Below are positions 34,092 to 44,398 of a stretch of DNA of 64,000 nucleotides, piece after piece. A program made the translations under genes and the position numbers. How positions within the stretch are numbered: position 1 is the first letter of the stretch; every line of letters begins with the position of its first letter. The notes under the pieces were generated by a model that worked only from the letters and a program-made list of their open reading frames with translations, was not told the DNA's origin and ran no database searches. Origin of the DNA: Agroathelia rolfsii (lineage: Eukaryota; Basidiomycota; Agaricomycetes; Amylocorticiales; Amylocorticiaceae); the NCBI GenBank assembly GCA_018343915.1, contig JABRWF010000002.1, forward strand, positions 4,464,001-4,528,000, given 5' to 3'.

Positions 34092-36555
34092 CATACTAGC
34101 TGCAGTTTTGAAGAAGTTGTATAAGAAGCCAACTCGGACTTGTAATAACTTGAACTTGTCACTCAGGAGCTAGGATAGCATTTTTCTCATTAGACAACAC
34201 CTAAAATTGCACTTGTATCTAGGAAAGGTTGTATAAGGTTGTACACCCAAACCCTATCTTATTTACCGCATGTAGTATACAACCTCGGAAATCTGGCTTT
34301 TTCAAAATGAAGCTAAAAGAAAAGAAAATGTGAATGAAAAGTGGACCAGTAAAGAATTAAACCCAATGAGAAATTGGGACGACGGAAGCGGATACTAGTA
34401 GAAGTTGCGGAAACACGACGAACATGGACAAACACACTGAAACTTGAAGCTTGAAGCGCTAATCTTTTTCTCTGTATTTTAACTGTTATTTGAGCCAAAT
34501 CTCATTAACACTACGCTTGACCTTATATATATACTGTATTCAAGTCCGCAGGTCAACCATCTCAAGTCACCAATGGATAAATCAAACTTCTCCATCTAAG
34601 GGCTACCTAGTAGTACCGGAACAATTCTACGAATTCTCTATCAGATTTTACCCCCGAAGTTCGGGCTTCTTGCACACTTCAGCCATGAGCTATTGTAAAC
34701 CGATATTACCAGTGATATGATGTTCTAGAACACTAAGGTAATGGATCGTGGTTGCACCCCTTTCCTGGCCCACAGTATAGATTCTATAGAATTGCGCTTG
34801 GTCATTTTTAACGTAGAGTGTTGCAGCATCAACAAGTCTTAGGTCAATTATCCCATGAAAATCAAAATCCTGGGCTTTTATACTTTGCGTATGAACCGAG
34901 TTGCAATTATTGTGATTCTCAACATCATAAGAATTGAAATAAAACACAACAGATTTGATGCGTTCATTGACAATGTTTCAAACGTACTGTACAAAAGGAG
35001 GATGGACCTTGTTACATGCATCGTGAATCCAGGCTACTGACCGTCTGCTGTTCTCTTCTTTGGCTTCTGCAAGTGAAGAAATACGTTTTACTCTTAGGTT
35101 CTCAAAAATTGAAGCTCCTGTAGATCACGTGCCAGTGACTTTCATGATCATTTCAATAAATAAAACTCTACTCAAAAATTCCCCACTGGTAGAAAATATC
35201 AGCTAGGCTTGCTTCTGTGTATAGTTTATCTCGAAAGCCAACTAATATTTTTAGTCTACTATGAAGCCGGTGAAGACATGTAACTGAACGTGACTACTAT
35301 CACGTGGCTCCACGTGATTCACTAAGACTTGATCATGATCATAAGCGAGTCTTGTTGTTAGCTATCCGGGCTTCCCTCCTGCGGGCTTACAGCTCAAACA
35401 TCGGCTATATCATGAGTGATTCATCTCTGGGAATACAACACATACACGGACCTATCTCTATTGTAGCCTCCACCTGGACAATAGTTCTCGAAAACCTACC
35501 ACCGCGGCCTCCGAGTCCTTTCAAAACGCTTTGGGAGCTGCAGTTAGACAAGTGTTCGGAGTGCTTGCAATTCCCTACCGCATGCTTCCTTAATCAATCA
35601 AGATGAATATGAAGATGTGATACCAACACCAATCTCTTTAAGGGGGGCATTTCAGTAGCTTCTGTCCTTAGTCTTTAGTCTCTGCCGCGTTGGTATTCAA
35701 ACCGTTATGCACTCATAATTCTCCACTTCTAAGTATCATGGTCGTCTAAAATGACTTGTGCGGTGGAGACGAGATGAATCTTTCGCAGCTCATTGCGATC
35801 CAATCAATTGTTGTAATGTGCGCTCTTACCTCGACATACCATCTTACCCAAAGGAACATAGTCCTCGTGACACCGATCTTTGGCGGGGTATCCTCATCTG
35901 ACCCTCTAACGTATGAATAGATATCAATCTACCTTATGCTGGAATTTGCAAGCTGTGTAACTCCTTACACTCTTTTCTTGTTAGCTGTGCTCAGAGTCTG
36001 TTATCTTCCGTCCTCTTTTCTCTTTCTTTGCTGGCTGGTTATTTCTGTTGTCAAAACACCTGACTTCAACCAGAGCTCCCAAATGCGGAGTCAAATGATT
36101 ATCAAAAACTTCTTGTTCGACATTATAAGACTCTGATCAATTCTTGCGGCCTAAATGGCGGTTCTTTCCCGGATCTTTGAGCTGCGGGATACTTTGACTT
36201 GCATAATCAATTGAGACATGGCTCTAAGGCGTCAATGAGCCCCGGCTATCATGTATTATGCATCATGTGTCATATACTACAGCTCTAAATGAGAAATGAT
36301 GGAAGCACTTTCTTGATATGCAATATATAGAGAACATGATGATCGCAGAAATATTGCGTGATTCAGGTGTCACTTGACCGCTTTCTCTGCGAGTCTGAGG
36401 TTCAACTCAAGCCCGAGTTGTCCTAATTTTGTTTTTCTTTTTTACTATGTGCAATGCGATTACATATAAAATCTGCTGAAGATACACGGTACATAGCGAT
36501 TGGCAGCCCCAAGCTTCCTCTCTTGCTTCACTCTCATTAGACGTCTTTACCTACA
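34092..36555. other. Intergenic between peptide genes 1 and 2
   Basis: No supported gene. Two open frames were looked at: a - strand frame of about 90 codons (34690-34960) without ATG, and a hydrophobic 66-codon frame at 35936-36136. Neither has recognisable motifs. The promoter of the next gene holds TGCATCATG at 36259 and a TATA-like ACATATAAAATC near 36463. Confidence 0.4.
36259..36267 (+). promoter_or_regulatory. Shared upstream motif TGCATCATG (copy 2)
   Basis: It lies 297 bases before the ATG at 36556. The surrounding sequence aligns loosely with the region upstream of 39307 (TGCATCATG, then an AATGATGG element, then ATGCAATATATA), suggesting that promoter and gene were duplicated together. 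Confidence 0.5.
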
Positions 36556-36884
36556 ATGAAGTCCTTGTTTATAACTATTCCCGCTATCCTTGCCATGTCT
36601 ATGGCTTTTGGTGCGCCTGTCCTCGAAGAAAAGGTATGTATTTAAAGTCGTCAAATCATGAGTAACAATTAGTATGTGCTAATCCAAGAGGTTTGTGATC
36701 TAATCACTAGGGCATAAACAAAGAGAGACAGATAGAAAATTATTATGCACCCGTCTACAAGGATTTCATTGAAGAAAGACAGATAGAGGATTATTACTCG
36801 CCCGTCTATAAAGACTTCATTGAAAAGAGGCAGATAGAGAACTACTACGCACCGGTCTACAAAGATTCCATCAACTTAGATTAA
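36556..36884 (+). CDS. Secreted precursor with three tandem Tyr-rich 17-residue repeats
   Basis: Exon 1 (36556-36633, 26 codons) codes a signal peptide (SLFITIPAILAMSMAFG, then APVLEEK). A phase-0 intron (36634-36710) follows. Exon 2 (36711-36884) starts GINKE and then carries three repeats: RQIENYYAPVYKDFIEE, RQIEDYYSPVYKDFIEK and RQIENYYAPVYKDSINLD. The repeats are preceded by KE, EE and EK, giving ER, ER and KR boundaries; only the last is a classic Kex2 site. Cleavage after R would leave N-terminal Gln. The plan (signal peptide plus near-identical short repeats at basic residues) is that of repeat-containing secreted fungal peptides, including dikaritin-type RiPP precursors such as those of ustiloxin. 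No UstY-type (DUF3328) modifying gene is seen nearby. Total 83 residues, no cysteine. Confidence 0.75.
36726..36878 (+). repeat. Three in-frame 51-bp tandem repeats
   Basis: Units begin at AGACAGATAGAAAATTATTA (36726), AGACAGATAGAGGATTATTA (36777) and AGGCAGATAGAGAACTACTA (36828). Most differences between units are at third codon positions (for example AAT/AAC, TAT/TAC, GTC kept). This suggests selection on the peptide rather than very recent copying. Confidence 0.8.
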
Positions 36885-37314
36885 AGGAACAACTTTAATT
36901 AAATTGGTACTGACCGTTCAATGATAAACCGGAGACCAAAGTAAGATAAAACATGTATATGCGCTAATTTGGACACTCACATGCATGTAACAGATTTGTT
37001 TGTCTTAGAAGAAGGAAAGGAAGACAGACAATTACACAATATACGAAATTAAATATCAATCGAATGTATGGTCTTAGGTTTTGTAATATATTTAGGATAC
37101 GTATAAGTGAAATTCTGGATATTGGAAGGGGCCAAAGGGCTTGAGGAACTGCGCATAGATACTCATTAACTTGAATACCTAAAGAAATCGAAATTTTGAA
37201 TTACTAGGAGTTATAAATGGATCTAAACGGCCTCACTAGTGTTGTTTCATGATGGATTCAACGTAGAACTCAGGTGCATGCACCTATATATCTATCAGGA
37301 TGCTGAATGCCTAA
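36885..37314. other. Intergenic between peptide gene 2 and Helitron-like pair
   Basis: AT-rich, no gene seen. Confidence 0.45.
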
Positions 37315-37927
37315 TCAATAATAAAACGATACCCACACGGATGTCAAACTATATGAGATCGTCATTAAATTTTGATCCCGTCATAAAATTGCATAGTATC
37401 CGCTGCATAAAAGTCTCACCATTTCCGTTTGTATCCGTCGGGTGAAATGATGTGTATATATTGCAGCTTTTATTTGCACATATCCTATTTTTGTTACAAT
37501 TTATAGTATCTAACTGCCATGTGCTTTGGTAGCCTCCAACCCAATCGTATGCATCTACTGTGCCACAGAAACCGTGCAGAGCACGACCCACCGTCAATAT
37601 TTGGATATTTGAATCCAAGTGTTTGAGCCGCCTTAGCAAGAATCATCATTCCGTTTATGGCTTGGTACCGCACTCCGTCCCATTTTCACTTCATGAAATT
37701 TTATTGTTGGTTTGGTATGCATACAAGTAGATTTTACTTAATACATGGTATGCATTTATCGCCCTTGCATGTAGTAAATCAAGCATTTTACCTGAGCTGG
37801 GCTGCGTTCCGCGTTGAATTTTAGCACCCACAGTTGGCAGTGTGCCTCCTACGGTAAGTTTATTTGCCAACAAAGTGCTGAGATTATGTTTTGACTTTCT
37901 TCCGTGCGAAGCACGGGTAAATACTTG
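37315..37927 (+). mobile_element. Helitron-like non-autonomous element, copy 1
   Basis: Begins A|TCAATAATAAAAC and ends with a perfect hairpin CCGTGC-GAA-GCACGG (37902-37916), 11 bases before the terminus CTTG (37924-37927). A 5' TC, a 3' hairpin 10-12 nt before the end and insertion after A and before T are Helitron features; the usual terminus is CTRR, and CTTG would be a variant. No coding capacity. The next copy begins at the very next base. Confidence 0.5.
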
Positions 37928-38477
37928 TCAATAATAAAACAACACCTACTCAAATGTCAGACTATATGAGATTGTCATTAAATTTTGATCCCGTAATACA
38001 ATTTCGTATCCGCTGCATGAAAATTTCATCATTTTTGTTTGTATCCATTAGGTGAAATAATACATTTTTTGTAGCTCATATTTGCGCTGCGTCGTGACAA
38101 AATGCGCATATATCCTATTTCCACTAAAATTGGTATCATTTACAGTATGCGACTGTAATGTACTTTAGTAGTTCTCCAAGTCGATGGTATGTATCTGCTC
38201 AGATTCTGCTGTGCTACTGGAGCCATGCTCCGCACAGCCCATTGTCGATATTTGAATCCGAGTGTTTAAGCTGCATTGACAAGCATTGTCGTTCTGTTTA
38301 TCTTGGTACCGGACTCCATCAAGTTTTCTCTTCATGAAGATTTATTGTTGGTTTGGTATATATACAGGTAAATTTTACTCAATGTATGCTATGTATTTAA
38401 TTACCCTTACACGTAGTCAATTGAGCTATAATTATTTTTTTTGGCTTTCTTCCGTGCAAAGCACAGGTGAATGCTTG
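37928..38477 (+). mobile_element. Helitron-like non-autonomous element, copy 2 (head-to-tail)
   Basis: Starts TCAATAATAAAAC like copy 1 and shares long stretches with it (for example ATTAAATTTTGATCCCGT). It ends with an imperfect hairpin CCGTGC-AAA-GCACAG (38452-38466) 11 bases before CTTG (38474-38477), followed by T. Copy 2 is shorter and diverged, so the pair is not recent. Confidence 0.5.
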
Positions 38478-39306
38478 TCAGGTTGAAAACCAAGCTACAA
38501 ACTACCGGAAGTTGGCGTGGCATACTGTACAGAATAGCCTATTCTTATTTGCGCAAATGCATCCCCCTTAGCGGTAAGCCACTCGGACTCTCTACATACT
38601 ATGACCCTTCTAACAGGGTCTAGATTCCTTGCAGCGCGTGCAAAGTTGAAGTACTAGCAAATCTAATGCTCTTTATAGCATTGCTTTATAGGGGAGGGGA
38701 GTGAAAACCCTTTTATCTAGCTCAAGGAGTTCCATGAATATTCTGCCGCAGTGCTAATCCACATTCTGCTGGAATTTCCTTTGACGTCTCTGCCAATATT
38801 ATCTAACCATTATGTTTTCTTGGCGATTAGTGGCCTTATTAACAAGGTATGCCATCGCCATAAGAACGTTCCATGTAGAGAATCAGCAACATCTCCACGT
38901 TACCTGACGCTCTTTCAATTATTTTACCGACGTTTCTTTTCAGTGTTCAAATTATCTAAAATTTAAGCCGCGGAACCCGGTATCGTGACATGCCTGACAT
39001 TTTACTGTTCATTTTTTGTGATGCATCATGTCCCATCATACAAAACAAGGAATGATGGGATATTACATCGAAATGCAATATATATGACCATCTCAAAAAC
39101 ATCATACGGCTTAAAGGCAAGTTGATCATTTCTTTGTGCTATTCAGTACCAAACTGAGTACAAGTCTAAATACATACGATAACCTTTCTATACTAGCATT
39201 TCGTGCCAATATATAAAGGGAATTAGATCCATAATATGTAAACATTCGCATTTTGGAGCTTTCTCTCCCTTCTGTATTCTCACAAGCTTAGTTTTCTTCA
39301 CGAAAA
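38478..39306. other. Intergenic, upstream of peptide gene 3
   Basis: No gene seen. It contains TGCATCATG at 39022-39030 and TATA-like ATATATAAAGGG near 39210-39221. Confidence 0.45.
39022..39030 (+). promoter_or_regulatory. Shared upstream motif TGCATCATG (copy 3)
   Basis: It lies 285 bases before the ATG at 39307, close to the 297-base spacing of copy 2, and is embedded in partly conserved flanking sequence (AATGATGG, ATGCAATATATA). Confidence 0.5.
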
Positions 39307-39614
39307 ATGAAGTCTTTAATTGCTATTCCCGCCATTCTTGTCGTGACCATGGCTGTCGCCACACCTGTTGTCAGAGATCAGGTTTGTATTCTATCACTTG
39401 TCAAATTCATAGCAGTAACAAGGATATATTACTGCATGGTATTGATTGGTCTCACTCTTAGGGTGTACTCGAAGGAGAACAGATAAAACATCATAATATA
39501 TTAAGGAACTACCTGAATATAGACGCACAGGCGGCTGAGCCCAAGAGAGCACGAGATGTAGACCTGGTATTCTCGACCAACTACACATTTACTGAAGTAA
39601 CCAAACAAACGTAA
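39307..39614 (+). CDS. Small secreted protein, peptide-precursor family member 3 (75 aa)
   Basis: Exon 1 (39307-39381, 25 codons) codes a signal peptide of the same pattern as at 36556 (SLIAIPAILVVTMAVATP, then VVRDQ). A phase-0 intron (39382-39461) follows at the same position. Exon 2 (39462-39614) codes 50 residues, including a basic site EPKRARDVD that could be a Kex2 cleavage point (after KR). Cleavage would release an approximately 20-residue C-terminal peptide beginning ARDVDLVFSTNYTFTEV. The three-repeat arrangement of the neighbour is not present. No cysteines. Function unknown. Confidence 0.65.
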
Positions 39615-40659
39615 CACTGGTGCACTACCACTTGACATTACCAGTTAGATTGGTTGCTGTTTAATATAACCCTGTGATTTGTTGGAGATCAGTTTGATCA
39701 GTTCTTATATTGATATCACGGTATACTGCAGCTTTAAAAACTTATGTTATATGTGCAGGAGATACATATACCCTCAAAGGAAATATCGTAAAAAAAATGA
39801 CACGAGACTAGGTGGAAGAAATTGAGAACCAATCAATCAACTCAAATATTTGTAATACACCAGTGTTAAAAGTTTACCAGTAGTCTCCAAATGTTCAAAC
39901 GCAAAATATAGATCGACTCTCAGATGGCAGAAAGGGGGAATGCAAGAGCTAAATAAATAACTAAGCCTATGAAGGCGCCAGACGTCGTCCGAATGATTAA
40001 CCCCTCCAAAAGTGACTCCAAAGAGAATATATGCGCTCACCAGAACTTTACGGCATAGATTCACGGCCTTTATCCCAATCTAATCATCTGTTGAATTACA
40101 GTGGCCTTGTTCAAGTTATTTCTTGCACGCTAAAGCGCAGGTACAAATAGGCCTGGTATGGCTGCAAGGACTTTAGTATCTGTACTATGCACTCAAGAGT
40201 GCAGCATTAGGAATCCAGAGTTTAGGATAGAAAAAAAAACGAGAATTTACTGTATGATAACTCATCCTGAGCTTTTGTGGATTTCCCCAAATTTAACGTG
40301 AATTTGTTCTCAGCAACATCTTGGGCTAACGCAGTAGCACCTCAAGCTTTGGGACTTCAATGCCTTAGATGTACAATCTTGTGTCTTTTAGAAGCATGAG
40401 CTATTTTACGTGCATGACCCTCCACGGCCTCGGTTTTCGAAGCGCTAAGATCTGGTTACTTTTTTTCAGCAGCATTTTCTTGCGGAGTTGCGGTAGATCA
40501 CTGTCAAGGAGCGGGGAAATGCTTTTACGACAATCAGCGCTCAGCATCTTTTCAAGAAGCACAGCCACAGGTCACTGATGGTGGACTGAAATTCGAAACA
40601 GGTTCCGGGTCTGCTGCTAGTGCCAACCTGCGTGCTAGTGATCTCCGCTTGCAAACACC
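39615..40659. other. Intergenic, upstream of SRP68
   Basis: No supported gene. A - strand frame of about 58 codons near 40380-40578 (LRKKMLLKKSN, LALRKPRPWRV) looks protein-like but is bounded by stops and has no start. It may be a relic. Confidence 0.4.
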
Positions 40660-42965
40660 ATGAGTACAACCAACAAGCCAACGATCCAGTTCCGTGGTTC
40701 GTGGTATACTGCTAACTTAGCGACATCATAGACAGACTTTTGATCAAAAAATAGCACTTCTCCTGGCCAGCGAGCAGCGTAATGCTTATGGTCTTCGATA
40801 CAACGACTATGCACGTTACCGGTAATTACTGGCTTGCATAGACTCTCTGATTGCTTTCGAAACTTTTTACGTCTATCAGGAAACACTGTGCCAATCGGAC
40901 TCATCGTGTCCGCTCATCGCTCAAGATAACGCATGGCAAGGGCCGCGATTTCAAGAAGCTACCTGCGATCACCACCGAAAACATCAAGGAGGGACAGTAC
41001 GTATCTATATCACGCTCTACCGCAGGCCTGAAATCTAAATCAATCTCTCACTTCTAACAGCCTTCAACTTCTGCTATACGAGTCTGAGCGCGCATGGGCT
41101 TTTGCTCAGGACCTTCTCACTCAGTCGCTACTTCCTGCGAACTCATCTCATGCCAGCACATTGCGTCACAGCGCCAGTGGTCGCTTCCGTCGCGCCGTCT
41201 CCTGGTCCACTCAACTTCTCACGCATGCGCTGACTCTTTACTCCGAAGGACGCTTCTCCGCATCGCATCTACTTGAGGTACATATCTACGTCCTCATTCT
41301 CACGGGTCGATTCCTCCTGCGCATCCGTGAAGAACCCGAACCGGCACTCGAACATCTCGCCGTCGCACGACAATTGCTCCTCGATACACTCGCGCGGACG
41401 GCGCAGACGAGTCGTGATCAGGCGCTTGCGGTCCAATTCGCGGACGAGATTGCACCTGAGGTGCGTCTGTGCGCACATGAGCTTGGACGCACGCGCGCGT
41501 ACGATGTTGATTCGATCTCGGCGGAGCTTGGTGCTAAGCATCGTGGAGAGCTCGTTATTGGATGTGAGGCATTGCTGAAGCGTGTGGATGAGGAGGCTCA
41601 GGCGGAGGGTGGGGACAGGGACGCTCGTCGGCTGGCGCCGTTGTTGTGGGAGGGCGAGCTTGTGCCTGTGCGCTACCCCGAGTTGGTGGATGCGCTGCTC
41701 AGGGTGCAGGACGCGGAGAAGAAGCTTGCGTCCTCATCTTCGTCCGAAGGTGCTAAGCAAGGCTCTAAGAAGAGTGTCGCAGCTTATGATGCGATTCTGC
41801 TTGCATTGAGCGACGCCGAGAACGTTGCACACAAATTGGTCGAGGCTCAGCAGGCAATCTTATGTGTTCATATGCCATACTATAGGTGTTTAACATTCCT
41901 TATTTAGGTCAGTAGCGCCAATGCGCCCTCCGCCGCCGCCGGCACGCGAGATATCATCTTCGTACACGCATACATCACCTATCAGCTCTTAGCCAGGCGT
42001 TCTCAGCGTGATCTCCAACTGACTACGGCATTACTAAGCTCGTCATCATCGTCACCGGGACTGCCCAAGTCCTCCGCCAAGGCCACTTCGGTGGATTCAA
42101 GGCTTTTCCCTGCCGTCGTCAAGCTTCTGGATAGCGTACTTCAAAGCCTGGACCAGATGCGTGTCCTGAGTCTTGTTGATGAGAGCTCGGAGGATATTGC
42201 GTCTGCCATTGACGCCCGCATCTCATTTACCAAGGCTCGCAGGTAAATCTAGACTTTGGCCAAAATGATTTTCATTAATGATTCATCCCCCTCTCTTTTC
42301 TTTTTGTACATAGATGTTTATATCTCTCTCGCTGCTACACCCCCGTTAAGAAATACGCCGAGGCGCTCACGCTGCTCCAACGTGGCTCACTACATATCCG
42401 CGCCACTCGCACCCTGTTTCCCTCTTCCGCCACTGACGAAAAACCCAGCGCGGAAGACCCGCTCGCATTCTACCCTCTCACTGACGCGCATCTTATCACG
42501 CTCGAGACCGACATAGGGGCAGACTCGGCAACGTGCAAGCAGGCTTGGTTCACGCACAACGGCGGCATAATCGTGCTCGACGATCAGCAACAAGCCACGG
42601 CGGAAAATCGCAAGGCGAAGAAGAAGCCTCTATTCTTCGACATCGCGCTCAACTATGCCACGCTTGATATGGATCGACTGGCAGAGCGCGCGGGCAAGGA
42701 GCCGCGCGAGACGACACCAGCGGCGCCGGTTGTGACAACTACGAAGGCGACGTCGTTGTTACAAGAAAAGGGAGCAGCTCAACCGCAGCAGCCTCAGACG
42801 AGTAGTGGCGGCGGCGGCGGCGGAGCGCAACAAAGGCAGACCGCGGTGGTGCGCGATGACATCTCGCGCTCGCAAACGCCGGAACCTAGTGCAACTCAGC
42901 AACAGCAGCAACAGTCCGGTAGTAGGCTGGGTAGTTTACTCGGTGGATGGTGGGGAAGGTCATAA
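40660..42965 (+). CDS. SRP68: Signal recognition particle subunit SRP68
   Basis: Component of the eukaryotic SRP that, with SRP72, binds 7S RNA and supports co-translational targeting to the ER. Six exons (40660-40696, 40755-40821, 40880-40996, 41061-41853, 41908-42242, 42314-42965) join in phase to 666 residues. The N-terminal RNA-binding part holds LLLASEQRNAYGLRYNDYAR followed by YRKHCANRTHRVRSSL, the most conserved SRP68 block. Next come KKLPAITTEN and LLLYESERAWAFAQDL. The middle is helical, and the C-terminal part is low-complexity (Ala/Gln/Gly) ending LGSLLGGWWGRS. Exon 1 is short (37 nt); ATG 40660 is chosen because it is the only start that joins in phase. Intron 4 (41854-41907) has a GC donor. 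Confidence 0.9.
41854..41907 (+). other. GC-AG intron in SRP68
   Basis: The donor reads CAG|GCAATC and the acceptor TTATTTAG, 54 nt. It joins EAQQ to VSSANAPSAAAG in phase 0. The nearest GT alternative (GTGTTC) gives a stop codon after the junction. Confidence 0.6.
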
Positions 42966-44398
42966 AACTTGGACCTTGTCTCAATGCCAAAAAATATTTT
43001 GTCAAATTTTGGTGTGGAAAAAAAAAACAAGAATAGCTGTAATAAACACGTCTAGTGGTGATAATCGTGCTTAATCAGATTGGTCATGACTCTATAAAAG
43101 ATTCTGGGTTGGCTTATTCTCACCTGGTGCTTGAGTTATTATTTTTTGGCACACATTAGTCCCAAAAGGCAAAGCGCTGTACTAGCCCGAGTAGAAGTAG
43201 TAATGAAATGCGGAAGCATATGGTTTGGGAGCGTGTAGTATTTGTTAATCATGAGCGCGCTTGAACCGGAACATTGCATTTCTTTCAAATTATCTCAGAA
43301 TATTTTAATGCCGCCAACTAGTCCCATTTCTAGCGTTCTCTGCCTATGGTGCTTCATCGCGGTTATTATGATTGTGCGGCGGGGCTACCACTCCCGAGGT
43401 CGCCAACTAAGTACACAAGCATATCCCCAGACTCCAACCTCAAAGGTTATTGTTCTGGCAAGCTACCACGCTATCGTCAACATTGGGCGCAATTCTGTAG
43501 CCTGCTTCGCACACTGTTATTCTGCCACCCCTCGTCTAGGCACCTTTCTCTGTCACCGCTTACAGTTCCCGCACACCACTTCTTTTTTGCCTTGGCCAGC
43601 CCCTATCCCGCTCCGCTCCTGAAGTCTCAACCATAACTACTCGTATCCTTACTACTCTTTTATGGCCTTTAGGAATCATACTTCACCCAGGCATTTATCC
43701 GTGGCTTTTTATCAAACTTTGTTTACTGCTACGTCGATCCTTACCGCGCTCACGTCATCTTTTAATCTCTTCAAGTTATTTCTGGACTCTCAACTCCTTT
43801 CTTCGGTGCGATTTTAAGCTCCTGTCCTCATTTTCGTTCATCAACCATCAATAAATTTCTTATCAACATCACCTCCCGTGATCATGTATACATGTCTTGT
43901 TAACAAAATTTACCGGTGGCAACTAGTGGGCTGCTAAAGGCCGTTCGGCAACGTGGTTTTTAAGGTCTAAAATCTATCGATACTTACCTTCCCGCGATAA
44001 GAAAGCATATTCTAAGAGATGAAAAAATTGGAAGTGATGTACATGATACGGGTGATATTGGGATTCTACCTTTAATTTATCCTTACTACATGCAGGAGTA
44101 TATTCAATGCCCTGTAATACAGTCGTCCGTATAAATATCAGGCATCAATAATGTTTTTTCTGGCGTGATAACATCGAATTTACCCTCTGGGCTGCTTGCT
44201 CTTATAAGATTCTCATTCCGCTCAGTTGAAAGCCAAAGTAACAAGCAGCCGACCGAGTCCATTCAAAATTCCAGTGCTTATAGTTCAAGTACGTCCGCAA
44301 CATTCCAGAGCCCTATCTCAATATCGTCGCTCAAATAACGGGTCGTGTTAGATTTTTCTTAGGTTCCCGAGTTTTTTTGCCTACAGATACTCACCACA
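42966..44398. other. Intergenic between SRP68 and acyltransferase-like gene
   Basis: No gene seen. Open frames at 43242-43636 overlap each other in different frames and lack motifs. A TATA-like CTTATAAGATTC lies near 44200. Confidence 0.4.

Noticed and set aside
34690..34960. An open - strand frame of about 90 codons with a protein-like look (FHGIIDLRLVDAATLYV)
   Set aside because: No ATG, no signal peptide, no splice site that joins it to a start, and no family recognised. It could be a relic exon.
35936..36136. Hydrophobic 66-codon frame with ATG
   Set aside because: Looks like a TM stretch but has no signal-peptide layout, TATA box or paralogue in the window.
33732..39614. Mating pheromone precursors
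   Set aside because: Basidiomycete pheromone precursors end in a CaaX box and lack a signal peptide; these products have signal peptides and no C-terminal CaaX. No STE3-like receptor is recognised nearby either.
40380..40578. A - strand frame with LRKKMLLKKSN and LALRKPRPW
   Set aside because: Bounded by stops, no start or exon partners found, and it overlaps the promoter side of SRP68.
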